This document shows positions 29,313 through 35,842 of a DNA stretch of 37,254 nucleotides, in pieces. The position numbers and the translations under genes are program-made. Positions within the stretch are counted from its first letter, which is position 1; each line of letters begins with the position of its first letter. Source of the stretch: Chloroflexota bacterium (GTDB lineage Bacteria > Chloroflexota > UBA6077 > SHYK01); assembly GCA_009377635.1 (NCBI GenBank), contig WHTR01000023.1, forward strand, positions 1 through 37,254, in the 5' to 3' direction. Below the pieces are notes generated by a model that was not told where the DNA came from, ran no database searches, and saw nothing but the letters and a program-made list of their open reading frames with translations.

Positions 29313-30841
29313 AGCTGTCCGCAGTTTGCTCGTGCGTGAGCGAATGTCGAGCGAGCGATCTGCGCCCCGCTGGCGGCTGCCCATCGGGCGGCTTCGCCGT
29401 CGACCAGCAGGACCGTGTTCGACTGGAGGAAGGGCCCGAAGCACTCATGCATGTCGAGCACCGGGCCCGTGATGTGGCCGAGGCGCCGCTCTCCGACCCA
29501 GGCCATGAGGGAGGGACGGTCGATGACCATGGCACGTGCTGGTAATTCATCCCCAGGGTCTGACAGCCCTGAACGCAGTGCAGCCATCGCCCCAGAAACA
29601 TGGGAGAACATCTCCTCTGGATCGAACCCGATCTGGCTCCCCTCGCTCCCGAAGACGCCCTGATAGCGAATGTTGTAGCCCCAGGCCATGATCATCGCGA
29701 GCCGGCCGCCATTTCGGCGGCTCTCCTCCTCGACGAGACGGAGATTGACATCGGCCTCCGGGATACCGCCCTGTGGCGTGAGGCCCCACGCATTGGCAGA
29801 CGTCCAGAGCAGGAGCGGCCGCTCGTATACGGCCGAGTACCATCCGAGCGTCCGGATCATGACCGCGAGCTGTCCGATATCCAACGTTGGAACGTCCCCT
29901 GGCCCGTCGTGGTAGTGCGTATCTGCCGAGAAGACGAAGTTCCGTGGGGCACGCGCGAAGATCGCCTCGAAGTCGGGAAACCACGGGTTGTCGCGCTGGA
30001 TGTGGAACGTCATCGTTGTCCATATGGTCGGGTTGATCTCAGCCCAGGTCCCAGCCGTGAAGACCGCCCAATCCGCGAGCATGCCCGAGGCGAATTCCCC
30101 GATCATTGCTGCATCAGCGTCGTCCATCGATACGCCGTGCCGTGCGTGGAACTCCTCCTGAGCCCAGTTCGAGTAGTCCGCCCCCATCGGTTCGTCGGCG
30201 AGGTTGAGCGCCACGATGTGCGGGTATGCCTCTACAAACTCCGCATTGATCCATCGGTAGTAGTCCGTGAGATCGCTGCGCAGGAGCGGCGAATACGGCG
30301 AGGCGGTCTCGCCCGAGCCCCAGTGCGACGTGCGTGCGCCATCCGCGTCGCGGCGCAGGTGCGCTTCGTGGAGCGCGTTCCATTCGCGTCCCATCTGAAT
30401 CTGGTAGCCGACCGCAAGGACCACCGCGAGCCCGGCCTCATCCGCAGCCTGGACCGCCGCATGGGTTGCGAGGTACTGCGCGTCCGCCTGTGCGTGGGGT
30501 GCGGTGTGGTGGACGCGAGCGTAGTAGACGGAGAACGTCATGCCCGGTTCGATGTCATCGTCCGGTTCCCCAGGGTTGGCGTGCGAGATGTACACGGCAT
30601 TCGCCCCGCCCTCACGCATACGAGCCATATCCGCGCGCATGGTTGCCTTATCGGTTCCCGGCCAGGCGGAGTACGCCCACCCGACGAGGTCCGTGAATTC
30701 ACGGAGCTCGGGTTCGGAGCGAGCGATCTCGGAGGAATCAACAGCGGGTGGGCGTCCACCGACGAGACAGCCGGCGCTCGTGAGGCAGAGCACGGATCCG
30801 ATGGCGAGGATGATGAGGCGCATTTGGGGACTCGAGTTCAT
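29309..30841 (-). CDS. exported glycoside hydrolase-like lipoprotein (cargo gene)
   Basis: 510 aa. Signal peptide MRLIILAIGSVLCLTSAGC with lipobox SAGC, so probably a surface lipoprotein. The mature part follows a TIM-barrel glycosidase layout: WPGTDKATMRADMARMREGG, VYISHANPG, VALNLADEPMGADYSNW (probable catalytic acid in ADEP), FVFSADTHYHDG, LLLWTSANAWG and IMAWGYNIRYQG. Start at 30841 or at the in-frame ATG 30823. No phage role is evident, so it is likely a lysogenic conversion gene, acting on host surface or environmental glycans. Last gene of the hic operon. Confidence 0.75.
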   Translation of the reverse strand: MNSSPQMRLIILAIGSVLCLTSAGCLVGGRPPAVDSSEIARSEPELREFTDLVGWAYSAWPGTDKATMRADMARMREGGANAVYISHANPGEPDDDIEPGMTFSVYYARVHHTAPHAQADAQYLATHAAVQAADEAGLAVVLAVGYQIQMGREWNALHEAHLRRDADGARTSHWGSGETASPYSPLLRSDLTDYYRWINAEFVEAYPHIVALNLADEPMGADYSNWAQEEFHARHGVSMDDADAAMIGEFASGMLADWAVFTAGTWAEINPTIWTTMTFHIQRDNPWFPDFEAIFARAPRNFVFSADTHYHDGPGDVPTLDIGQLAVMIRTLGWYSAVYERPLLLWTSANAWGLTPQGGIPEADVNLRLVEEESRRNGGRLAMIMAWGYNIRYQGVFGSEGSQIGFDPEEMFSHVSGAMAALRSGLSDPGDELPARAMVIDRPSLMAWVGERRLGHITGPVLDMHECFGPFLQSNTVLLVDGEAARWAAASGAQIARSTFAHARANCGQL

Positions 30842-30844
30842 TCG

Positions 30845-30964
30845 CTAGCGCAGCAGATCCCGGAGCCAGCGGCGGACGTCCGGGAAGAGCCACGCGCCCA
30901 GGGCGAGCCCGGTCAAGGTCCCGAGGGTACCAGCAAACGTCACGGCAAGTCGGTGCCAGCCCAT
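30845..30964 (-). CDS. 39-aa single-pass membrane peptide
   Basis: ATG at 30964 overlaps the TGA of the upstream gene (ATGA). A hydrophobic segment (AVTFAGTLGTLTGLALGAWL) is followed by FPDVRRWLRDLL. Its stop is 3 bases before the lipoprotein start. Strict chaining in the operon is the main support. Function unknown; perhaps a membrane partner of the lipoprotein. Confidence 0.6.
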   Translation of the reverse strand: MGWHRLAVTFAGTLGTLTGLALGAWLFPDVRRWLRDLLR

Positions 30965-31155
30965 CACCGCTCCGCTTCCCCCTTGGCCCGCGCGATGGCC
31001 GCATCGATCTCGCCAATGCTCCATTCCAGGCCGACGTCAAACCCATGCTGATACCAGCGCTCGTTGTCGTCGCCTACCCGATCTCGGGCCTGTAATCGCG
31101 CTGCAACGAATGCCTCACGCACCCGCATAAGCGCCGCGATGGTCTCAGCGCTCAC
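30964..31155 (-). CDS. small hypothetical protein
   Basis: 63 aa, GTG start overlapping the RHH gene stop (GTGA). Helical: MSAETIAALMRVREAFVAAR then WYQHGFDVGLEWSIGEIDAA and IARAKGEAER. The closing motif resembles the tails of the proteins at 7621-7809 and 32750-33253. No family recognised. Confidence 0.65.
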   Translation of the reverse strand: MSAETIAALMRVREAFVAARLQARDRVGDDNERWYQHGFDVGLEWSIGEIDAAIARAKGEAER

Positions 31156-31409
31156 GGACGCCCTCCTCGGCAGGTCATGACTGCGCGGCGGACGACTTCC
31201 GAGTAGCTCGTACCCGTCTCTCGTGCCTCCGATCGGATGTGTGCCAACTCTTCAGCCGTGAAGCGCACGGTTATCTTGGCGCCTCGCCCTTGGCTTGGTC
31301 GGCCGCGCGGACGAACGGGAGCTGGCACCGGATCGGACCAGATCTCGGGATCATCCTTGTGCGCCTGATAGAAGTCAGCCCATTCCTGTTCCGTCGCTGG
31401 TTGCTTCAT
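31152..31409 (-). CDS. ribbon-helix-helix DNA-binding protein
   Basis: 85 aa from ATG 31409, which has AGGAG 9 bases upstream; an in-frame ATG at 31418 lies directly against that site, too close to use. N-terminal WADFYQAHKDDPEIW, a Pro/Arg linker (PVRPRGRPSQGRGAK), then the RHH core ITVRFTAEELAHIRSEARET and SYSEVVRRAV. A likely transcription regulator of this operon, since hicB here lacks a DNA-binding tail. Confidence 0.8.
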   Translation of the reverse strand: MKQPATEQEWADFYQAHKDDPEIWSDPVPAPVRPRGRPSQGRGAKITVRFTAEELAHIRSEARETGTSYSEVVRRAVMTCRGGRP

Positions 31410-31414
31410 GCTCG

Positions 31415-31978
31415 TCATCTCCTGAGGTACCGGGTGCGCTCCCGTTCGTCGGTTGTCGCCGATCCAAGGGCGCTCCCAGATCCCGAGTACACTGCATCAA
31501 TGGGCGATTCAGTTACTTCCACTTCCTCAAATAGGTGCGCTGGCCAGTTCAGAAGGTTCTCCGGCCGGGTCGTACCACCTTTTCGTTTGGCAAGTCTTCT
31601 GCTGGTAATCTCTATCCAGCCTGTCTGCCATACCCACAAACTCAGTCCAGGCATACGATCTCGGACTCTTAGATAGATCTCTTCGTAGTCGGCCTCGCCA
31701 AATATGGCGACTGCAGGCCGTAATCCAGTGCTACCGCCATACGCATATGCTTGTTGTGCTCCGTGTCGCCATGTTCTGGCCGGTTCGACCTCGAAAATCA
31801 GTGAGTCCGTCGCCACGTCTGCCCGTCCTACAGGTGTGGTCACCTCACAGACACCACGAACTGAGCAGGCCAGGGCGATGATCCATGGTCCCTCCCCAGT
31901 GAGATACATTCTTCGAATCCATCTGCCATACAAACGCCGTCCATGGGGTGTTGTGACGTATGGTCTTGGGAGGATCAT
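31415..31978 (-). CDS. PD-(D/E)XK-like fold protein, possibly inactive
   Basis: 187 aa. ATG 31978 overlaps the upstream stop (ATGA). The core GVCEVTTPVGRADVAT, then SLIFEVEPARTWRHGAQQAY and AVAIFG, has the shape of a restriction-endonuclease-like fold (E45, D54, E63-x-E65, then Q75/Q76). The usual lysine of ExK is glutamate (E65), so catalysis is doubtful. C-terminus Gly/Ser/Arg-rich. Nuclease, nucleic-acid sensor or DNA-binding role are open. Confidence 0.55.
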   Translation of the reverse strand: MILPRPYVTTPHGRRLYGRWIRRMYLTGEGPWIIALACSVRGVCEVTTPVGRADVATDSLIFEVEPARTWRHGAQQAYAYGGSTGLRPAVAIFGEADYEEIYLRVRDRMPGLSLWVWQTGWIEITSRRLAKRKGGTTRPENLLNWPAHLFEEVEVTESPIDAVYSGSGSALGSATTDERERTRYLRR

Positions 31979-32175
31979 CGCCTGCTCCGCTTCCGTTCCG
32001 CACGTGCGCGGTTGGATGCCCGCCAGCGGCACCGATCGGAGCAGTATTTGCCGCGTCCAGACGCCTCGAAGGGCGCGCCGCAGTCGGCGCAGGTGGCTGG
32101 GCGCGGCCGGGTTGCTGCTGCCGAGAGCGCCCGCGCTGCCTCCGCGAGTCGAGAATCGTCCCGGCTGCTGATCAT
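31975..32175 (-). CDS. small zinc-finger protein
   Basis: 66 aa, ATGA-coupled to hicB. CADCGAPFEASGRGKYCSDR with CRWRASNRARAERKR: a CxxC...CSxxC knuckle and a basic tail, the common small phage/mobile-element zinc finger. Likely binds nucleic acid. Function unknown. Same chained operon as HicAB. Confidence 0.72.
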   Translation of the reverse strand: MISSRDDSRLAEAARALSAAATRPRPATCADCGAPFEASGRGKYCSDRCRWRASNRARAERKRSRR

Positions 32176-32402
32176 GGACGGGCCCCAATCGTGATGGGGA
32201 TGAACTCGATCCGGCCATCGGTATCCTCGGGCGGCTCCTCAATGGCAAACGCGATGGCCTCGATCGCTGCCTCCCGCGCCTTCTCGAGCGTCCGCTGGCC
32301 GCCGCCCACAATCCGTGGATTCTCGATGTGGAATCCCCAGTTCTGGCTCTCCTCATCGTAGAAAAAGAGGACCGGGATCTTGGTGATTGCCCGTCCACTC
32401 AT
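32172..32402 (-). CDS. hicB: HicB-like antitoxin
   Basis: 76 aa. Start overlaps the hicA stop (ATGA). IPVLFFYDEESQNWGFHIEN, QRTLEKAREAAIEAIAFAIE, and a closing beta strand (GRIEFIPITIGARP) fit the partial RNase H fold of HicB. It stops right after this fold and has no HTH or RHH tail, which many HicB proteins use to bind the operator. It should neutralise HicA. Operator binding may fall to the RHH protein of this operon. Confidence 0.85.
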   Translation of the reverse strand: MSGRAITKIPVLFFYDEESQNWGFHIENPRIVGGGQRTLEKAREAAIEAIAFAIEEPPEDTDGRIEFIPITIGARP

Positions 32403-32611
32403 CACAGCAACTCCTTCAGCTCCTCCACCGTGAGCTCGAAATCCTTGGCGATCCGTCGCAGCTGACCCTCCCCGAGATCGCGGCGATCGTGATAGGCGAA
32501 GGGAACGAGCCGGCCGTGCACATCGAACATGATGTGCGAGCCCCTCTGCCGACGCACGGCAAATCGCGCCTCGAGTGCCTCCCGGACGCGCCGTGCCTTC
32601 GGCATCTCCAT
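32402..32611 (-). CDS. hicA: HicA-like mRNA interferase toxin
   Basis: 69 aa, full length. The HicA double-stranded RNA-binding-like fold is clear: ARRVREALEARFAVRRQRGS, H26 in GSHIMF as the conserved catalytic histidine, VPFAYHDRRDLGEGQLRRIA and a C-terminal helix. HicA cleaves mRNA. Order hicA-hicB as in canonical loci. Transcribed from the palindrome-containing promoter at 32641-32670. In a prophage it would act in maintenance or defence. Confidence 0.88.
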   Translation of the reverse strand: MEMPKARRVREALEARFAVRRQRGSHIMFDVHGRLVPFAYHDRRDLGEGQLRRIAKDFELTVEELKELL

Positions 32612-32640
32612 CCCCCACGCTCCCGCTTCGCTGCACGTTC

Positions 32641-32670
32641 ATGATACAGCAATATCGGTATTGCTGTCAA
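32641..32670 (-). promoter_or_regulatory. hicA promoter with embedded palindromic operator
   Basis: On the minus strand: TTGACA (32665-32670), 18 bases, TATCAT (32641-32646), a consensus-quality promoter. ACAGCAATA (32646-32654) and TATTGCTGT (32659-32667) form a perfect 9-bp inverted repeat with a 4-base centre, lying between and overlapping the two boxes. Transcript starts near 32634, about 23 bases before the hicA ATG. This is the expected autoregulation site of a toxin-antitoxin pair. Confidence 0.85.
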
Positions 32671-32749
32671 GCGTGGAGGAGAAACGCCGGGCCAGGGCAA
32701 TGCGGAACGTTACCACTGACCCGTTTGGCCAGCAGTTCCTCGGGCGGCT

Positions 32750-33253
32750 CTAGGACCGCTGCCTCCGCTTGGCTCGGGCGATAGCATCCTCTAGAACCTC
32801 GAGTGCATGGATCGGGCCCTTGAGGATGTAGTCGAGGAAGTCCTGACCTCCAGGCAGCCTCCGACTGGTCTCGTTCAGGATGCCCAGGACATCCTCGCTC
32901 AGGTCGTCGGCGCGCAAGGAGTCGACGAGCCTGGGCTCGCGCAGAATCCGCGCTCGCACATCCTCCAGTTCTTCAAGGATCGTGAAACGCGTTCCCATCA
33001 TGTGCTCAAAGACGGCGAGCGCTTCCTCGCCCGTGAAATAGATGCGACGCTGAGCCTTGATGGCCTCCAGAAATCGCTGTGCCCAGAGCGGCAGAATGAG
33101 ACGGTCCGTGCGCGCATCGAGATAGCCGATCGACCGCAGATACAGAGCGATCGGATTGATCTCGGGATTCTGTCGTTGACCGACGGTGCCACGTGGGTGG
33201 GCCACGAGCCAGGCGCGGAAGTCATCGACGTTCACTTGGCCCGTCGCGCTCAT
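32750..33253 (-). CDS. hypothetical protein under a LexA-type promoter
   Basis: 167 aa, AGGGG just before the ATG. Helical in parts: ALYLRSIGYLDARTDRLILP, ALAVFEHMMGTRFTILEELE, DYILKGPIHALEVLEDAIAR, ending in a basic stretch. No recognised family. Its promoter (-35 ATGACA, -10 TATAAT) has a LexA-like box between the boxes, so it should be induced by DNA damage. Candidate roles: antirepressor, inducer of excision, or SOS-linked accessory factor. Function unknown. Confidence 0.7.
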   Translation of the reverse strand: MSATGQVNVDDFRAWLVAHPRGTVGQRQNPEINPIALYLRSIGYLDARTDRLILPLWAQRFLEAIKAQRRIYFTGEEALAVFEHMMGTRFTILEELEDVRARILREPRLVDSLRADDLSEDVLGILNETSRRLPGGQDFLDYILKGPIHALEVLEDAIARAKRRQRS

Positions 33254-33286
33254 CCCCTCGTCTCCGGTCGCGATTGGCGGATGCTC

Positions 33287-33333
33287 ATTATAGAACGAGT
33301 GTTCTGCCTTGTCATACGAAGAGGCGCTAGAAT
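33287..33333. promoter_or_regulatory. divergent SOS-type control region with LexA box
   Basis: GAACGAGTGTTC (33293-33304, extended by A and T on each side) fits the Gram-positive-type LexA box GAAC-RNRY-GTTC. On the minus strand it fills the spacer between ATGACA (33310-33315) and TATAAT (33287-33292), 17 bp apart, driving the 167-aa gene. On the plus strand a TAGAAT (33328-33333) would start RNA at or near the ATG at 33340, a leaderless SRAP mRNA. Confidence 0.8.
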
Positions 33334-33339
33334 GAAGCT

Positions 33340-34017
33340 ATGTGTGGACGCATCGCGCGCGAAAGGCGGGACCTCGCCCGTCAGCTCGGCTTCGAGGAAA
33401 TCTCCGACACGGCGCTGCCGGTGCGCTTCAACATCGCGCCAACCGTCGTGGATGTGTTCGTTCGCCGCAGTGAGGCGGGCGCGCACCTGGAGGCATCACA
33501 TTGGGGACTGATACCCGTGTGGGCGAAGGATCGATCGGTGGGATCGCGGATGTTCAACGCACGGGCGGAGACGCTGCTGGAGCGCTCATCGTTTCGGACT
33601 TTGGTGCGCTCCCGGCGGTGCATCGTGCCGGTCAGCGGCTTCTATGAATGGCGGCAGTCCGCAGGCCGAGGGAAAGAGCCGCTCTACATCCACCGGGCCG
33701 ACGGGCAGCCGATGGTGCTGGCGGGCCTGTGGACGATGTGGCATGACCCGAACAACGACTACGAGCTCCACTCCCATACGGTTGTGACGTGTGCCCCCAA
33801 CGCGTTCATGGCGGAGATTCACAACCGCATGCCGGTCGTGCTGCCGGACGCTGAGGCGTGGGAGCAGTGGCTCGACCCACGGACCACGGACCCCGCCGAG
33901 GTGCTTCCGCTTGCGGGGCCGTGCGATGACGATGTGCTGGAAGCCTGCCCGGTCAGTACGCTCGTCAATAACACGAGAAACGACGGGCCGGAGCTGATTG
34001 CTCCGGCCCTCTCATGA
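33340..34017 (+). CDS. yedK: SRAP-domain protein (YedK/HMCES-like)
   Basis: 225 aa, full length. MCGR at the start (C2 forms the covalent link to abasic DNA after Met removal), FNIAPT (N31), FNARAET (N73, R75), GFYEW (E103) and AEIHNRMPVVL (H161) are the conserved active-site set. The enzyme crosslinks abasic sites in single-stranded DNA to protect replication forks. The start is fixed by the required MCGR. It shares an SOS-type control region with the divergent 167-aa gene. Phage-borne copies probably protect replicating phage DNA. Confidence 0.95.
   Translation: MCGRIARERRDLARQLGFEEISDTALPVRFNIAPTVVDVFVRRSEAGAHLEASHWGLIPVWAKDRSVGSRMFNARAETLLERSSFRTLVRSRRCIVPVSGFYEWRQSAGRGKEPLYIHRADGQPMVLAGLWTMWHDPNNDYELHSHTVVTCAPNAFMAEIHNRMPVVLPDAEAWEQWLDPRTTDPAEVLPLAGPCDDDVLEACPVSTLVNNTRNDGPELIAPALS
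33985..34009. terminator. 9-bp hairpin at the end of the SRAP gene
   Basis: GGGCCGGAG (33985-33993) and CTCCGGCCC (34001-34009) pair perfectly across a 7-base loop, within the last codons of the SRAP gene. No long T-run follows on either side. Could weakly terminate either strand or protect the mRNA end. Confidence 0.4.
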
Positions 34018-34035
34018 AAAGAGAAGCGCCTCTCT
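34016..34035 (-). terminator. short terminator-like hairpin after lipoprotein gene
   Basis: On the minus strand AGAGA, a 6-base loop and TCTCT form a 5-bp stem, followed by TTTC, overlapping the stop of the lipoprotein gene. The stem is short, so efficiency would be low. Confidence 0.35.
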
Positions 34036-34354
34036 ATCGGTAGTGCTGCTGATTCATCTGTGAATTGATCTGTGCCAGCTCCCGTTGAAGTTGTTCCATT
34101 TGCTTGGCCTGTTGCACAAGCCCGAAGCAGTCAGGATGGATCGGACCCGTCGTCCGCAGCTGCCCCGATGGGTGGTAGCACTTCACGGCTAGCGGGAGGT
34201 CCGAAGCTGGCGCAGAGGTTGGTTGTGGCATCACCGTGGGAGCAGCCCGTGTCGGTATTGCCTGCGTCCGCGTCTGCGGCGCGCAGGCGACGAGCAGCAC
34301 ACCAACAACGAGGCTGAGAACCATTGCTTTGAGGACCATTGGTTTCATGGTCAC
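34034..34354 (-). CDS. small lipoprotein
   Basis: 106 aa. Signal peptide with strong hydrophobic core (VLKAMVLSLVVGVLLVAC) and lipobox LLVAC. The mature part has a Thr/Pro/Ala-rich linker (APTVMPQPTSAPASD), two cysteines (KCYHPSG, HPDCFGL) and a Gln-rich helix. Surface protein of unknown function. The linker style is common in lipoproteins of Chloroflexi-like bacteria. Probably expressed in the lysogen with its neighbours. Confidence 0.8.
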   Translation of the reverse strand: MTMKPMVLKAMVLSLVVGVLLVACAPQTRTQAIPTRAAPTVMPQPTSAPASDLPLAVKCYHPSGQLRTTGPIHPDCFGLVQQAKQMEQLQRELAQINSQMNQQHYR

Positions 34355-34369
34355 TTTCCCCGTGATGCT

Positions 34370-35209
34370 CTACAGTTCGCCAACTTCAATGATCGCCTGC
34401 TGGCCGCGCAGCTCCGACGGGGCAAAGTAAACTCTGTACCTTCCACTGTTAGGGAGATCGAATGCGACGCTGCCTGCGATCTTGTCCCCAGGGACAACCG
34501 TGTCATAGCTCAAGTCATCCTCGCGAACGACTGAGCCCATGCTGTACACCTGCCCATCCTCGGTACGCAGCTTAAAGGAGGCGGGGTTAATCGTCAGCGG
34601 CTCGTTCCCGACGTTGGTGAGCTGAACGTAGACGAGCGCGAAGTGATCGAGTTCGGGCTGGCTGAGCCGATTTGAGCTAACGAAGGGTGTCTGCACCTTG
34701 CTCACCGTGAGCTCCCAGTCTCCGAGTTTCACGGTGTCGCCGACGTTGTAGGTTGTTGGACCACTCGGCGCCGCTGCTGTCTCGGCTTCGGTCTCACCAA
34801 TGGACGCCGTGACCGTTGCTGTCGGGGCATCCGGAACGGCAACGGGTCGCGAGCTAGTCGGCTGATCGGCCGCTGCCCGGACCAGCTCCGGCTGAGCCGC
34901 CGGGCGAGAACCACTTAGTGATCCGGTTGTCGCGATCAGCGCCAGTGCCACCAAGCCGAAAACGAGCCAGCCGGCTGCTGTGTGGCCCTGCGCGAATACG
35001 GGGATGCGAGCTCGAATGCCACGGACGTTCTGGCCGATGGCCATACCGGCTGCCAGAAGCAGGCCGGCAGCGGCGGGCGAGAGATTGCTGGTCGAATACG
35101 GCGGTGTGAGGGCCAGGACACCCAGAAAGCCTGCGAGGCCCCACGCCGCCCATGAGAGCATGGACATGGTCCAATGTCGCTTTGACGGTAGCTGTTGTTC
35201 GGTAGACAC
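34370..35209 (-). CDS. membrane-anchored DUF4352-like protein
   Basis: 279 aa, GTG start. Several hydrophobic N-terminal segments (MLSWAAWGLAGFLGVLALT; AAGLLLAAGMAIGQ; GWLVFGLVALALIATTG), a Thr/Ala-rich linker, then an Ig-like domain: VGDTVKLGDWELTVSKVQT, FALVYVQLTNVGNEPLTINP, FKLRTEDGQVYSM, VPGDKIAGSVAFDLP, the DUF4352 pattern. Such proteins sit on the cell surface; function unknown. Likely a host-modifying gene. Confidence 0.82.
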   Translation of the reverse strand: MSTEQQLPSKRHWTMSMLSWAAWGLAGFLGVLALTPPYSTSNLSPAAAGLLLAAGMAIGQNVRGIRARIPVFAQGHTAAGWLVFGLVALALIATTGSLSGSRPAAQPELVRAAADQPTSSRPVAVPDAPTATVTASIGETEAETAAAPSGPTTYNVGDTVKLGDWELTVSKVQTPFVSSNRLSQPELDHFALVYVQLTNVGNEPLTINPASFKLRTEDGQVYSMGSVVREDDLSYDTVVPGDKIAGSVAFDLPNSGRYRVYFAPSELRGQQAIIEVGEL

Positions 35210-35229
35210 GGTTATCTGTCCTTCTGCTC

Positions 35230-35257
35230 GGCCGCCAATGTTGCGACATTGGCGGCC
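35230..35257. repeat. perfect 12-bp inverted repeat with 4-base loop
   Basis: GGCCGCCAATGT, TGCG, ACATTGGCGGCC between the Pmp3-like and DUF4352-like genes. No T-run on either side, so not a classical terminator. It would fold very stably in RNA and could separate expression of the two genes or serve as a protein-binding site. Confidence 0.75.
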
Positions 35258-35270
35258 ACACTCCTAGTTG

Positions 35271-35489
35271 TCATGACGATCGTCGGATCGCGTCCGTTTG
35301 CTGGTTGATGGCTTTCACCACGCGATTGTTGCGCTTGTCCGCGTAGTAATTGCTCACGACGACCCACGCATGAATGACGCCAGGCACCCAAAGCAGGAGA
35401 CACAGTCCAACGTTCAGGAGCGCTTGGAACGGCTTGCCGCAGATCAACACGGCAACTGGGGGCAAGAAAATCGCGAGTACGTACAGCAT
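35271..35489 (-). CDS. Pmp3/YqaE (UPF0057) family membrane protein
   Basis: 72 aa. Two transmembrane helices: LYVLAIFLPPVAVLICG and LNVGLCLLLWVPGVIHAWVV with the family signatures LPPVAV and PGVIHA. The C-terminal tail (KRNNRVVKAINQQTDAIRRSS) is longer than in most members. In yeast, plants and bacteria these proteins affect membrane potential and salt stress tolerance. Phage-borne, so probably a host-envelope modifier. Confidence 0.9.
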   Translation of the reverse strand: MLYVLAIFLPPVAVLICGKPFQALLNVGLCLLLWVPGVIHAWVVVSNYYADKRNNRVVKAINQQTDAIRRSS

Positions 35490-35509
35490 GGACTTCGTGT
35501 CCTTTCTTC

Positions 35510-35713
35510 CTACCGCTGGACCGTTTCGAGACCCAGCGCCTTCATTTCCTCTTGGAGGCCATCGTCGCCGGCATCCGCACGGGCGCGCATGGCTTCGTGC
35601 AATGCAATGAGCCGCGCCATGAATTCACCGAGCGTGATCCCCCGCGCCTCCGCCGCGAGCTTGATCCGCTCGGCCGCGCCGTCTTCTATGACTCGTATGT
35701 TCATGGCTGCCAT
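35510..35713 (-). CDS. ribbon-helix-helix regulator
   Basis: 67 aa from ATG 35713 (GGAGG 6 bases upstream). MAAMNIRVIEDGAAERIKLA, then TLGEFMARLIALHEAMRARA: an RHH fold with a helical tail. An upstream TTG (35785) reading frame extends into the operator and is not used here. The region just upstream has a good promoter and overlapping palindromes, implying autoregulation, and control of the downstream envelope genes by read-through is plausible. It could also be an orphan antitoxin. Confidence 0.82.
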   Translation of the reverse strand: MAAMNIRVIEDGAAERIKLAAEARGITLGEFMARLIALHEAMRARADAGDDGLQEEMKALGLETVQR

Positions 35714-35730
35714 GTACTGCCTCCGACGTA

Positions 35731-35791
35731 GATTGTCATTCGACGACAACATCATACATCCACAGACAATGATTGTCCAGTGCAATCATTG
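35731..35791 (-). promoter_or_regulatory. RHH gene promoter with operator palindromes
   Basis: On the minus strand TGGACA (35774-35779), 17 bases, TATGAT (35751-35756). The palindrome GACAATGATTGTC (35765-35777) overlaps the -35 box. CAATCATTG (35783-35791) and ATTGTC...GACAAC (35732-35750) are related sites. Three dyads around one promoter fit cooperative RHH binding. Confidence 0.72.
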
Positions 35792-35842
35792 TGGAGAAGG
35801 GGTGGAGATCGCATGGGGAGCTTGGGGAAAGCGCCGGAGGCC

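Noticed and set aside
29600-31051. 483-aa open frame on the plus strand
   Set aside because: Antisense to the glycosidase lipoprotein, low-complexity Arg/Pro-rich, no ribosome site. The minus frame has a signal peptide and enzyme-like motifs.
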